This document shows, piece after piece, positions 8,493 through 15,040 of a stretch of 32,238 nucleotides of DNA (positions within the stretch are counted from its first letter, which is position 1; each line of letters begins with the position of its first letter). This DNA is from Acinetobacter sp. (GTDB lineage Bacteria > Pseudomonadota > Gammaproteobacteria > Pseudomonadales > Moraxellaceae): assembly GCA_030152275.1 (NCBI GenBank), contig JASLHF010000268.1, forward strand, positions 1 through 32,238, in the 5' to 3' direction. Under the pieces are notes generated by a model. It was given only the letters and a program-made list of their open reading frames with translations, did not search any database and was not told where the DNA came from. Position numbers and translations under genes: made by a program.

Positions 8493-9062
8493 ATGATGAA
8501 AATTTTGCATATCGATTCCAGCATTATGGGCGAAGCGTCAGTATCGCGTCAGCTGAGTCAAGCTATTGTTGCGCAGCTGCAGGCAAAGCATTCCGATGCG
8601 CAAGTCGAATATCTGGATTTGGCGCAGCAGCCGATTGCGCATTTGACTGCAGATATTTTGATGGGCAAAGATCCTGAACAGGCAGCGCTGGGCGAGCAGA
8701 TCATTCAGCAGTATTTAGACGCGGATGCCGTGGTGGTTGGCGCTGCCATGTATAATTTTGGCCTGTCTTCTGCCTTAAAAGCATGGATTGACCGCATCAG
8801 TGTTGCAGGAAAGACCTTTAAATATACAGAAAATGGCCCAGTTGGCTTAGCCGGCAATAAAAAGGCTTATATTGCCAGCAGCCGCGGCGGTGTGTACGGT
8901 GAAAATAGCCCAGCTGATTTTCAGGAAGGCCTGCTGAAAACTGTTTTTGGTTTTACCGGAGTGAATGATGTGGAAATCATCCGTGCAGAAGGCGTTAACA
9001 TGGGTGCAGAGCTGAAAGAAAAAGCGCTGACAGAAGCGCTGGCGCAAATCAAAACAATTTAA
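8493..9062 (+). CDS. azoR: FMN-dependent NADH:quinone reductase/azoreductase
   Basis: This 189-residue flavodoxin-like protein uses NADH and FMN to reduce quinones and azo compounds by two electrons, which protects against thiol and quinone stress. The phosphate-binding start is KILHIDSSIMGEASVSRQLS, the flavin-contacting loop is AAMYNFGLSSALKAWIDRISVAGKTFKY near residues 85-112, and the second loop ASSRGGVYG near residues 128-136 is typical. It lacks signal and membrane segments and is a little shorter than the E. coli enzyme. Two adjacent ATG codons exist; starting at the second (8496) gives the usual MKILHID start. It is transcribed divergently from the diguanylate cyclase gene and followed by about 250 bases without a clear gene. 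Confidence 0.92.
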   Translation: MMKILHIDSSIMGEASVSRQLSQAIVAQLQAKHSDAQVEYLDLAQQPIAHLTADILMGKDPEQAALGEQIIQQYLDADAVVVGAAMYNFGLSSALKAWIDRISVAGKTFKYTENGPVGLAGNKKAYIASSRGGVYGENSPADFQEGLLKTVFGFTGVNDVEIIRAEGVNMGAELKEKALTEALAQIKTI

Positions 9063-9311
9063 AGCTAGAGATTGAATGGCGCTGTTTTACTCAGCACCGA
9101 TTTTCATTACAGACAGCAGTTTACCTTTTACGTAGTCCATTATTCCTTGGCTGACGCTTCTCCCTTTAAAGCGTTCAGCCTGCTCTGGTCAGCTTCGGCT
9201 GGCCATTTTTTTAGCTATTTAAACTGCAGGATTTTGCGCTCGCTGCGCGGTGCAATAGATCAATAGTTCAGCATTTTTCCTTGCGCGGCAATTGAGCTGT
9301 GAGAAGAGCTT

Positions 9312-10223
9312 TTAGTCCCGATCCATCCGGTGCGCAAAATCAGCAAAATCAGCTAAAGCGCGCTGGCCTTCTTCAAACCATGCACTGAACATCTGAAAGT
9401 TGTGCCACATGCCGGTATAGAGTTTCAGCTCTGCATCGACTCCGGCATCTTGCGCTTTGTCTTTGAGGCGCTGCGCATCATCCAGCAAAATTTCTTTAGA
9501 GCCGACTTGAATATGCATGGGCGGCAGGCCGGCTAAATCTGCAAAAAATGGTGAAATCATCGGATCTGCCCGGTCTGCTGATTTTGGCACATAATAATCA
9601 ATGCCGGCTTCCAGCGCTTCAATACTCAGCAGTGCGTCCAGCTTGCGGTTGTAGCGCAGCGATTCACTGCTCAGGGTCAAGTCGACAAACGGTGACAGCA
9701 GCGCTAAGCCGCTGACTTGCGGCAGCTCTTCCTGACGGATTTTCAGCGCTAGCGCCAGCGCCAAGTTGGCGCCGCATGAATCCCCGGACAGGATAATATC
9801 TTTCGACTGAACGCCTTGGTCCAGCAGCTGGCAATATACATCAAACAGTGCATCCAGCGCTTCCGGAAACTGATGCTCCGGCGACAGCGGATAATCTAGA
9901 TGCAGTACCTGCATTTGCGTACGTGCCGCCACTTGAGTCAAAAAAGCACGGTGGGTGTTCATTGAACCCAAGAAAAAGGCCCCGCCGTGAATATGAAAAA
10001 TCAGCTGTGTAGCTTCATCCTGCGCTTTTAACTCTTCAGCACGCAGGCCGGCCATACGCAGCGGACGAATACGTACATCATGGTTTTGCGGAATGACCCG
10101 GCACAGCTGTTCCAGTGCAAATCGCAGCGTGGAGGGCGGTAAATTAAACTGGCTGGGCGCGCGCACAGCGGTTTTTAAAAAACTTTCTGTAAATAATTGT
10201 TTAGTGAGGGAGGATATCTTCAT
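9312..10223 (-). CDS. Alpha/beta hydrolase, HSL-type carboxylesterase
   Basis: The 303-residue protein belongs to the hormone-sensitive lipase group of esterases that cleave short acyl esters. The oxyanion-hole motif HGGAFFLGS lies near residues 79-87. The nucleophile elbow is GDSCGANLALAL near 146-157, with Cys in the place usually taken by Ala. The acid is in the region following PFFADLAGLPPMHIQVGSKEILLDDA, and the catalytic histidine is in TGMWHNFQMF near residue 273. No signal peptide is apparent, so it is probably cytoplasmic. The ATG at 10223 is preceded by a purine-rich stretch. The natural substrate is unknown. Confidence 0.88.
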   Translation of the reverse strand: MKISSLTKQLFTESFLKTAVRAPSQFNLPPSTLRFALEQLCRVIPQNHDVRIRPLRMAGLRAEELKAQDEATQLIFHIHGGAFFLGSMNTHRAFLTQVAARTQMQVLHLDYPLSPEHQFPEALDALFDVYCQLLDQGVQSKDIILSGDSCGANLALALALKIRQEELPQVSGLALLSPFVDLTLSSESLRYNRKLDALLSIEALEAGIDYYVPKSADRADPMISPFFADLAGLPPMHIQVGSKEILLDDAQRLKDKAQDAGVDAELKLYTGMWHNFQMFSAWFEEGQRALADFADFAHRMDRD

Positions 10224-10378
10224 GTTTATTCCGTCTTTTTATCTTTTTAGGCCACAGTTTGCTTATTTACCAACACTATTTACAAGGTTACACTAAATGG
10301 TCACATTCAAAAATTGCAAATTTGTTGTGACTTTTTAATACTTAAGGCGTCTATACCAGACCAGGGAAATTAACAAAA

Positions 10379-10816
10379 ATGAAAAAAATTGCAATTGTAT
10401 TAGGATTACTAGGGCTTACTGCATTGGCTCATGCAGCTGACCCGCTTAACGGCACATCTTGGAAGACAATTGATGATAAAACCAATAAGCCTAAAGCCGT
10501 AGTGAAATTTACAGAACAAAGCAATGGTACACTTACAGCCAGCATCCAGTCTATTTTGACGCCGGGCGAAGAAAATGCCTGCACCAAGTGTGAAGGCCCG
10601 TATCACAACAAATCACTGAAAGGTTTGCGCATTGTCAGCGGTTTGAAAAACAGCGGCGGTTCAAGCTATGAAGGCGGTACGATTTTAGATCCGCAATCCG
10701 GTAAAACATATAAATTGAAAGGCCAAATTGCAGACGGCGGCAAAAAGCTTGAGCTTCGCGGCTATATCGGCGTTGCTGCTTTGGGCCGTAACCAAACGTG
10801 GATCCGCGCCAACTAA
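10379..10816 (+). CDS. Secreted DUF2147 protein
   Basis: A 145-residue protein with a clear signal peptide (MKKIAIVLGLLGLTALAHAAD, cleavage after residue 19 or 20). The mature part has the DUF2147 pattern: LNGTSWKTIDDKTNKPKAVVKF, a pair of cysteines in NACTKCEGPY, GLRIVSGLKNSGGSSYEGGTILDPQSGKTY, and the closing KLELRGYIGVAALGRNQTWIR. The family is common in Proteobacteria and Bacteroidetes; its function is not established. The two cysteines, three apart, could form a disulfide in the periplasm. It begins 155 bases from the divergent esterase gene and is followed at once by a strong terminator, so it is transcribed alone. Confidence 0.88.
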   Translation: MKKIAIVLGLLGLTALAHAADPLNGTSWKTIDDKTNKPKAVVKFTEQSNGTLTASIQSILTPGEENACTKCEGPYHNKSLKGLRIVSGLKNSGGSSYEGGTILDPQSGKTYKLKGQIADGGKKLELRGYIGVAALGRNQTWIRAN

Positions 10817-10858
10817 ATCCGGCATGAAAATTGTGTTGAAATTGCCAAGCCCGATTTG

Positions 10859-10888
10859 AAAAAAACCTGACATCTGTCAGGTTTTTTT
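10859..10888. terminator. Bidirectional terminator between the DUF2147 and ArsC-like genes
   Basis: Stem ACCTGAC/GTCAGGT with loop ATCT, seven A before and seven T after. It lies between two convergent genes and fits both. Confidence 0.88.
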
Positions 10889-10920
10889 ATTGCAGTGTTT
10901 GGTTATGTCACAGCAGCTGT

Positions 10921-11277
10921 TTATTCGGCAGATGCTAATGCGCGGTATGCATGTTCATCAAAGCCGACAATCAAGCCGCTTGGGGTTTCCAGCACAGGGC
11001 GCTTAATCATGCTGCTGTGAGCTGTTAAGGTGTCGATCAAAGCGCTTTCATTGCTTAAGGCAGCCTGCTGTTCGGCATCAGACAGTTTTTTCCATGTGGT
11101 GCCTTTTTTATTTAAAATCACTGTTTCGCCTTTTTCATCCAGCCAGCGTTTTACCGATGCGGCGTCAATGCCGTGTTTTTTATAATCATGAAATTCATAG
11201 GCCAAACCCAGCTGATCTAAAGCATCAAAGGCTTTTTTCATGGTGCTGCAGTTTTTAATGCCGTAAATTTTAAGCAT
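10921..11277 (-). CDS. ArsC/Spx-family reductase (YffB-like)
   Basis: This 118-residue protein has a thioredoxin-like fold of the ArsC type: MLKIYGIKNCSTMKKAFDAL at the start with a single active-site cysteine at residue 10 followed by Ser (CST, not CxxC), DYKKHGID, the WKKLSD segment, and SMIKRPVLETPSGLIVGFDEH with the conserved Arg-Pro turn near residue 94. YffB-like proteins are thought to use glutathione for a thiol reduction; arsenate reduction is not shown. The closeness of a glutathione synthetase gene elsewhere in the window is not evidence for a link. The gene ends 32 bases from the shared terminator. Confidence 0.85.
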   Translation of the reverse strand: MLKIYGIKNCSTMKKAFDALDQLGLAYEFHDYKKHGIDAASVKRWLDEKGETVILNKKGTTWKKLSDAEQQAALSNESALIDTLTAHSSMIKRPVLETPSGLIVGFDEHAYRALASAE

Positions 11278-11716
11278 AGCAAAATTCCCAAAAAGTCATT
11301 TAATAAGCTAAAGCAACAGGGTAGCGAAAAACGGCTGGCTGCACTATAGCGCAAGGCGCTTTATTCGGTGGAATCTGACTTGTCTGCCCGCCAAAAACGG
11401 GGCTTAAAACGGTTTGCAGCCAAAGCGCAATATAAAGGCGCTAAAATCAGCTTGCAGCTTGAAATTCCGTTTATCGCTTATCTTCTCGAATGCAGGGCAG
11501 CTTAGCGGCCTTTACAGTTGCAGGCGCTGTGTACTGTAAAATATGAGCCTGCTGCGGGCAGAGCAGGGTGTTATGCTGGTAGATAATAGGGTTTTAGAGG
11601 CAGGCGCGGAATATTTGCAGCATTAACGTAATATAGCTTAAAAAGTAATCCCTTTTAGTCAAGCAGTCCGGGCTGGACAATGGATTCATCGCTGAAAAAA
11701 TATGGCTGCAGAAAAG

Positions 11717-11752
11717 AGAAAACCCGCATTTAATCATCCTGATCATGCGGGT
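11717..11752 (-). terminator. Possible terminator downstream of the Crc-like gene
   Basis: An eight-pair stem ACCCGCAT/ATGCGGGT with a 15-base loop; read on the minus strand it is followed by TTTTCTCTTTT. It lies about 230 bases past the stop of the Crc-like gene, so this would imply a long 3' tail. Confidence 0.45.
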
Positions 11753-11860
11753 CTCAGTACAACGTCCAATGTCACATCCATGAAAAACAAGCTAAATCGT
11801 TTAGTCTGTTTTTATTTTCTTCCTACGGCGTCCTATCCTTTTGTGTCATCCTGACATGTC

Positions 11861-11924
11861 CCTGTGCCGTGGAGCTATAATGCACTTAAACGGTGTATAT
11901 AAAAAGCAACAAATTCGGCACAGG
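11861..11924. repeat. Nine-base perfect inverted repeat with a 46-base spacer
   Basis: CCTGTGCCG at 11861-11869 and CGGCACAGG at 11916-11924 are exact complements. The spacer holds TATAAT at 11876-11881 and AT-rich sequence. Upstream a small TGTCA/TGACA hairpin lies at about 11844-11856. The role is unknown. Confidence 0.5.
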
Positions 11925-11979
11925 CTGTAAGTCATAAACGGAAGTTGAGTGAACATGTGTATACTCAATTGCTCGTTTT

Positions 11980-12798
11980 TTACAGTTTATAATCGATAAT
12001 GACCGGTGCATGGTCGCTGAACCACTGCTCTTTATACACCCAAGCGTTGATCGTGCGTTCTTTCCAGTCCGGTGAACAGGCGTGATAATCGATACGCCAG
12101 CCGACGTTTTTGGCGCGGGCTTGGCCTCGGTTTGACCACCATGAATACAGCTCGGCTTCTTTGCGCACTTCACGGAAAGTATCGACATAGCCTAGGTCAT
12201 CATAAATGTGATCCAGCCATGCGCGTTCATGCGGCAGACAGCCGGAGGCTTTTTGGTTGCCTGACCAGTTTTTAATATCAATGCGTTTATGCACAATATT
12301 GTAGTCGCCGCACACAATGATAGATTTATCTTCATCACGCCATTGTTTTAAAATCTGTGTATATTCTTCTAAAAAGTGATCTTTGCGCGCCTGCGCTTCA
12401 TCGCCGGAAGAGCCTGAGGGCAAATACAGTGAACAGATGTGTGCAGATTTGCCTAAGCCTAAATCAAATTCTGCAGTGATAAAGCGACCCTGCGAATCTG
12501 CCAGCTCAAAACCAAGCCCATCTGTAACCGAAACAAAGGGTAAACGGCTATAAATAGCGGTGCCTGCATAGCCGGGACGTTCGGCAGGGAACAGATGTGC
12601 ATGCCAGCCTTCGGGCTTGAATTTGTCTGTCCACTGCGCGTGGGTGATGCGGCTTTCCTGCATGCAAATCACGTCGGCATCGGACTGTTCCATCCATTCC
12701 AGTAAGCCTTTGGTTACAGAAGAGCGCAAACCGTTCACGTTAATTGAAACGACTCTTAGAATTTTTTGATCACTTGGATAGCTAGTCTTTGGTATCAT
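11980..12798 (-). CDS. crc: Crc-lineage exodeoxyribonuclease III-family protein
   Basis: The protein has 272 residues and the endonuclease/exonuclease/phosphatase fold. Its place next to and divergent from pyrE, and the segments PERAWLD, DLGYVDTFREVRKE and SWWSNRGQA, match Pseudomonas and Acinetobacter Crc, the catabolite-repression regulator that acts with Hfq on mRNAs. Unlike Pseudomonas Crc, all ExoIII catalytic positions appear intact: N20 (SINVNG), E48 (MQES), Y125 (YLPSG), D165 and N167 (CGDYN), D237 (RIDY), and D262-H263 (SDHAP). A nuclease role, a regulatory role or both are possible. The ATG at 12798 is used; an upstream ATG at 12840 overlaps pyrE and is less likely. The ribosome-binding site is weak. 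Confidence 0.85.
   Translation of the reverse strand: MIPKTSYPSDQKILRVVSINVNGLRSSVTKGLLEWMEQSDADVICMQESRITHAQWTDKFKPEGWHAHLFPAERPGYAGTAIYSRLPFVSVTDGLGFELADSQGRFITAEFDLGLGKSAHICSLYLPSGSSGDEAQARKDHFLEEYTQILKQWRDEDKSIIVCGDYNIVHKRIDIKNWSGNQKASGCLPHERAWLDHIYDDLGYVDTFREVRKEAELYSWWSNRGQARAKNVGWRIDYHACSPDWKERTINAWVYKEQWFSDHAPVIIDYKL
12790..12798 (+). promoter_or_regulatory. pyrE: Candidate extended -10 element for pyrE
   Basis: TGGTATCAT is an extended -10 box about 40 bases before the pyrE start. No good -35 was found. It overlaps the start codon of the divergent Crc-like gene. A short palindrome AGGTTTAACCT follows at 12803-12813 and could be part of the leader or an operator. Confidence 0.3.
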
Positions 12799-12838
12799 GC
12801 TCAGGTTTAACCTCAACTTAGAAAAAATGGAGCACCCC

Positions 12839-13489
12839 ATGACAGCGCAAGCGGCATTTAACCCACAGGCTTTTATCGAACTCGCATTATCACGCGGTGT
12901 GCTTAAATTTGGTGAGTTTACTTTAAAATCGGGACGTGTGAGTCCTTATTTTTTTAATGCTGGCTTGCTGAATGACGGTGAAGCATTGTCTCTCTTAGCT
13001 TCTGGCTATGCTGATAAATTAACACAATGCGATAATGTCGAAGTGGTGTTTGGCCCTGCCTATAAAGGTATTCCATTTGTGGCTGCTACGGCTGTCGCTT
13101 TGTCACAAAATCATGGCGTGAGCGTGCCTTGGGGCTTTAACCGTAAAGAAGCCAAAGATCACGGTGAAGGTGGTGTACTTGTGGGTGCGTCAGTTGAAGG
13201 TAAAAAAGTCTGGATCATTGATGATGTAATCACTGCGGGTACAGCGATTCGTGAAGTAGTCACCATTCTTAAAAATGCTGGCGCACAAATTGCGGGTGTA
13301 TTGGTGGCGCTAGACCGTCAAGAAAAAGGTCAGGGGGATTTGTCTGCGATTCAAGAAGTACAAAAAGAATTAGAAATTCCTGTACATGCTTTAATCACCA
13401 TGAAAGATTTAATGACTTTCTTAGATGCGAAAGGCGAAACTGAAGCTTTAGCGAAAATGGAAGCGTACCGTGTGAAATACGGCATCTAA
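12839..13489 (+). CDS. pyrE: Orotate phosphoribosyltransferase
   Basis: PyrE joins orotate and PRPP to give orotidine 5'-monophosphate, the fifth step of pyrimidine synthesis. The 216-residue protein matches the usual length. It has the start FIELALSRGVLKFGEFTLKSGRVSPYFFN, the loop EVVFGPAYKGIPF, the flexible catalytic loop NRKEAKDHGEGG near residues 101-112, and the PRPP-binding motif IDDVITAGTA at 127-136. The ATG at 12839 is chosen because GGAG lies six bases before it and it matches family starts; in-frame ATGs at 12797 and 12827 would add a non-conserved extension. It is divergent from the Crc-like gene with 40 bases between starts. A strong terminator follows. Confidence 0.97.
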   Translation: MTAQAAFNPQAFIELALSRGVLKFGEFTLKSGRVSPYFFNAGLLNDGEALSLLASGYADKLTQCDNVEVVFGPAYKGIPFVAATAVALSQNHGVSVPWGFNRKEAKDHGEGGVLVGASVEGKKVWIIDDVITAGTAIREVVTILKNAGAQIAGVLVALDRQEKGQGDLSAIQEVQKELEIPVHALITMKDLMTFLDAKGETEALAKMEAYRVKYGI

Positions 13490-13503
13490 TTTTTCGTGAT
13501 TTG

Positions 13504-13529
13504 AAAAGGCAGCTGAAGCTGCCTTTTTT
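13504..13529 (+). terminator. Intrinsic terminator after pyrE
   Basis: Stem AAAAGGCAGC/GCTGCCTTTTTT with loop TGAA, ending in six T. It is 15 bases after the pyrE stop. Confidence 0.9.
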
Positions 13530-13616
13530 GTGTCTTTACAATGATTACAGTTGTATTTAACTAACAGAAAGCGTGAAACATTGCTTAACGAATAGGTGTG
13601 GAATGTGAATAATTAT

Positions 13617-13645
13617 AAAAAAGCCCAATCGGCAGTGATTGAGCT
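13617..13645 (-). terminator. Intrinsic terminator closing the T6SS cassette array
   Basis: On the minus strand AGCTCAATC pairs with GATTGGGCT (nine pairs, one G-T) around loop ACTGCC, followed by six T. It lies about 80 bases after the stop of the distal lipoprotein gene. No comparable terminator was seen after the proximal lipoprotein gene. Confidence 0.85.
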
Positions 13646-13722
13646 GTTCACTATATGATTTAAAATAAGAAATCAAAAGCATTTTGCATAACGTGTATTA
13701 TGTTAATTCTAGAAATACTTAA

Positions 13723-14628
13723 TTATTTCACATACTGCCAAACGTCAGGATCAACACAATTTTCATCGATATAGTAGCCTTGTGCTATAACTTCTTTTTC
13801 ATCAATTTCTCTTGATTTTTTATTTCTTAACAACTCATTTTTAAAGGCTTGCTCTAACTCTTTTGATGTCATTTTATAAGTATCAATATTGTTCTCTGAA
13901 TCATCCAATGAATTTCTTTCATCATAGCGAATTGTATTGAAAGCATAACGAACTATATATTGTTCCTTATCATCTTCAATTTTTTTGGTTTGTTTTATAC
14001 TAAGATTTAGAAGGAGACCGTTGGCATATAATCGGTAGCCTATTGAGTTCCCTCCAATTGTGTTTATTATTTTTTTCCATTCTTCATAAGTAAAAATATA
14101 ACTCGGATCAATCACATCACCTGATTGCATCAGATATCGAATATTATCTTCTTTGGCTACTCGTGCAGAAAAACGATAGAAATAATTTTTCCATCCTGCC
14201 TGATTCACTCGCTTCATTAAATCAACATAAGCTTGATAGGCTTGTTCAGGACGTACAAACTCTCCTTTGTTTAAGCCTGCATTGATAGTCATAATCTCAA
14301 TACCGTCCTCCTTATGAAAAGAAGTTCCTAATACATAAAAGACATGATCAATCACTAAACTACTTGCATCATTTTCAATCTTAATTTGCCCGAGGTTGGA
14401 GGTTGAAAAATCTAATTCTCGAAAGCTAGCTACTGGATGACTATCTACCTTTCCTTGACTATATTGAGCAAAATCTTTAAAACCTTGTGGACCAAAATGT
14501 AGTAAATAAGGTTGCTGATTCATTGCACTGTTCTCTTTATTTTTTGTATTAGGTTGACAACCTAAAAGGAATAATCCGAATATGAATACGAAGAAAAATT
14601 TGAAATAGGACTTAAATTTTTCCATCAT
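13723..14628 (-). CDS. Lipoprotein, second putative T6SS immunity protein (displaced copy)
   Basis: The 301-residue protein has a basic start, a hydrophobic segment and lipobox LLGC with C24. Gln at +2 predicts outer-membrane sorting under the Lol rule. The mature part has no family I can name. It contains QPYLLHFGPQGFKDFA, VFYVLGTSFHKEDG, IFTYEEWKKIINTIGGNSIGYRLYANG and ends DPDVWQYVK. By eye about three quarters of positions match the lipoprotein at 15076-15984. The ATG pair at 14628 is chosen because AAGGA lies five bases upstream; an ORF start 17 codons earlier would run into the effector fragment. It overlaps that fragment by 17 bases, as the intact copy does. Inference: immunity to an effector whose gene is now mostly lost. 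Confidence 0.8.
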   Translation of the reverse strand: MMEKFKSYFKFFFVFIFGLFLLGCQPNTKNKENSAMNQQPYLLHFGPQGFKDFAQYSQGKVDSHPVASFRELDFSTSNLGQIKIENDASSLVIDHVFYVLGTSFHKEDGIEIMTINAGLNKGEFVRPEQAYQAYVDLMKRVNQAGWKNYFYRFSARVAKEDNIRYLMQSGDVIDPSYIFTYEEWKKIINTIGGNSIGYRLYANGLLLNLSIKQTKKIEDDKEQYIVRYAFNTIRYDERNSLDDSENNIDTYKMTSKELEQAFKNELLRNKKSREIDEKEVIAQGYYIDENCVDPDVWQYVK

Positions 14629-14878
14629 TACTGTCCTTACCAACTTTAAAATCAGCTTTACTATTACTCCATCCTCCAATAATTGCGAGTTCCTTCTCTA
14701 AAAATGGTCGCCCTGTATCACTTAACATTAAGGTATGATATTTTTCTGCTGCCTTTTGAATCCATTCCATACGGCTGTCATAATCTGCAACTTTAGTTTT
14801 TGGTAAGGGTTCACTGTATACAGTTTCAGGTATCTTATCGAGTACACCTGCATGCCTCCCTTGATATTCTCTTTCCAT
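14612..14878 (-). pseudogene. Orphan C-terminal 88 codons of a T6SS effector gene
   Basis: This frame is the 3' end of a relative of the effector gene at 15968-17122. Of 88 aligned residues 73 are the same, from MEREYQGRHAGVLD to VGKDSNDGKI, with no gap. There is no ribosome-binding site before its ATG, and sequence upstream of base 14890 is unrelated, so I treat it as a remnant of a displaced cassette. It keeps the 17-base overlap with the following lipoprotein gene. The reading frame is intact, so production of a short protein is not excluded. Confidence 0.8.
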
Positions 14879-15040
14879 GCTTTTTAGATTCTCAAATGCA
14901 GTGCAATAGAGATTAAAATATTCGCCTTTTTATATGCTTATTAATTAGTCTTAGTTGAACATATAATTAACCGTCATTGAGAATTGAGACGTTTTTTTGT
15001 TATTCACTAATTAAAATAGGTTCTAATAAGTTCATTTCGT

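Larger units (their letters stand above)
11278..11979. other. Gene-poor region between the ArsC-like and Crc-like genes
   Basis: About 700 bases with no open frame I can support. A 27-codon frame at 11543-11626 has no ribosome-binding site. The left part may hold the promoter of the ArsC-like gene (TATAGT at about 11345 on the minus strand). The right part has a hairpin at 11722-11752, a TATAAT box at 11876, a long inverted repeat at 11861-11924 and a hairpin with a T-run at 11943-11981. These are listed separately. Confidence 0.5.
13688..14890 (-). repeat. Diverged direct repeat, copy A (effector end plus lipoprotein)
   Basis: This segment is homologous to 15041-16246 and in the same orientation, offset by about 1353-1356 bases. 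The first 69 bases (from ATAACGTGTATT, running past the lipoprotein stop) are identical; elsewhere many substitutions and one codon insertion occur. Homology stops abruptly at 14890 in codon sequence just before the Met that starts the shared 88-residue effector end. The spacer to copy B (14891-15040) is AT-rich with no gene; a weak CGTC/GACG hairpin followed by seven T lies at 14972-14998 on the plus strand. Confidence 0.9.

Noticed and set aside
9063..9311. A 64-codon plus-strand frame (9072-9266) between azoR and the esterase gene
   Set aside because: No ribosome-binding site, no recognisable domain, and composition unlike neighbouring genes; it looks like chance in intergenic sequence.
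10372..10379. AACAAAAA at the DUF2147 start codon as an Hfq/Crc (AAYAANAA) target
   Set aside because: One A-rich motif in an A-rich leader is expected by chance, and the motif is established in Pseudomonas, not shown here.
11543..11626. A 27-codon frame in the gene-poor region
   Set aside because: Too short, no ribosome-binding site and no family resemblance.
14612..14878. The 88-residue frame as an independent small effector
   Set aside because: No ribosome-binding site and homology ends abruptly just upstream; a truncated gene end explains it better.
14972..14998. CGTC/GACG hairpin with seven T between the two lipoprotein genes as a terminator
   Set aside because: The stem is only four pairs and its T-run is on the plus strand, against the direction of the cassette genes.
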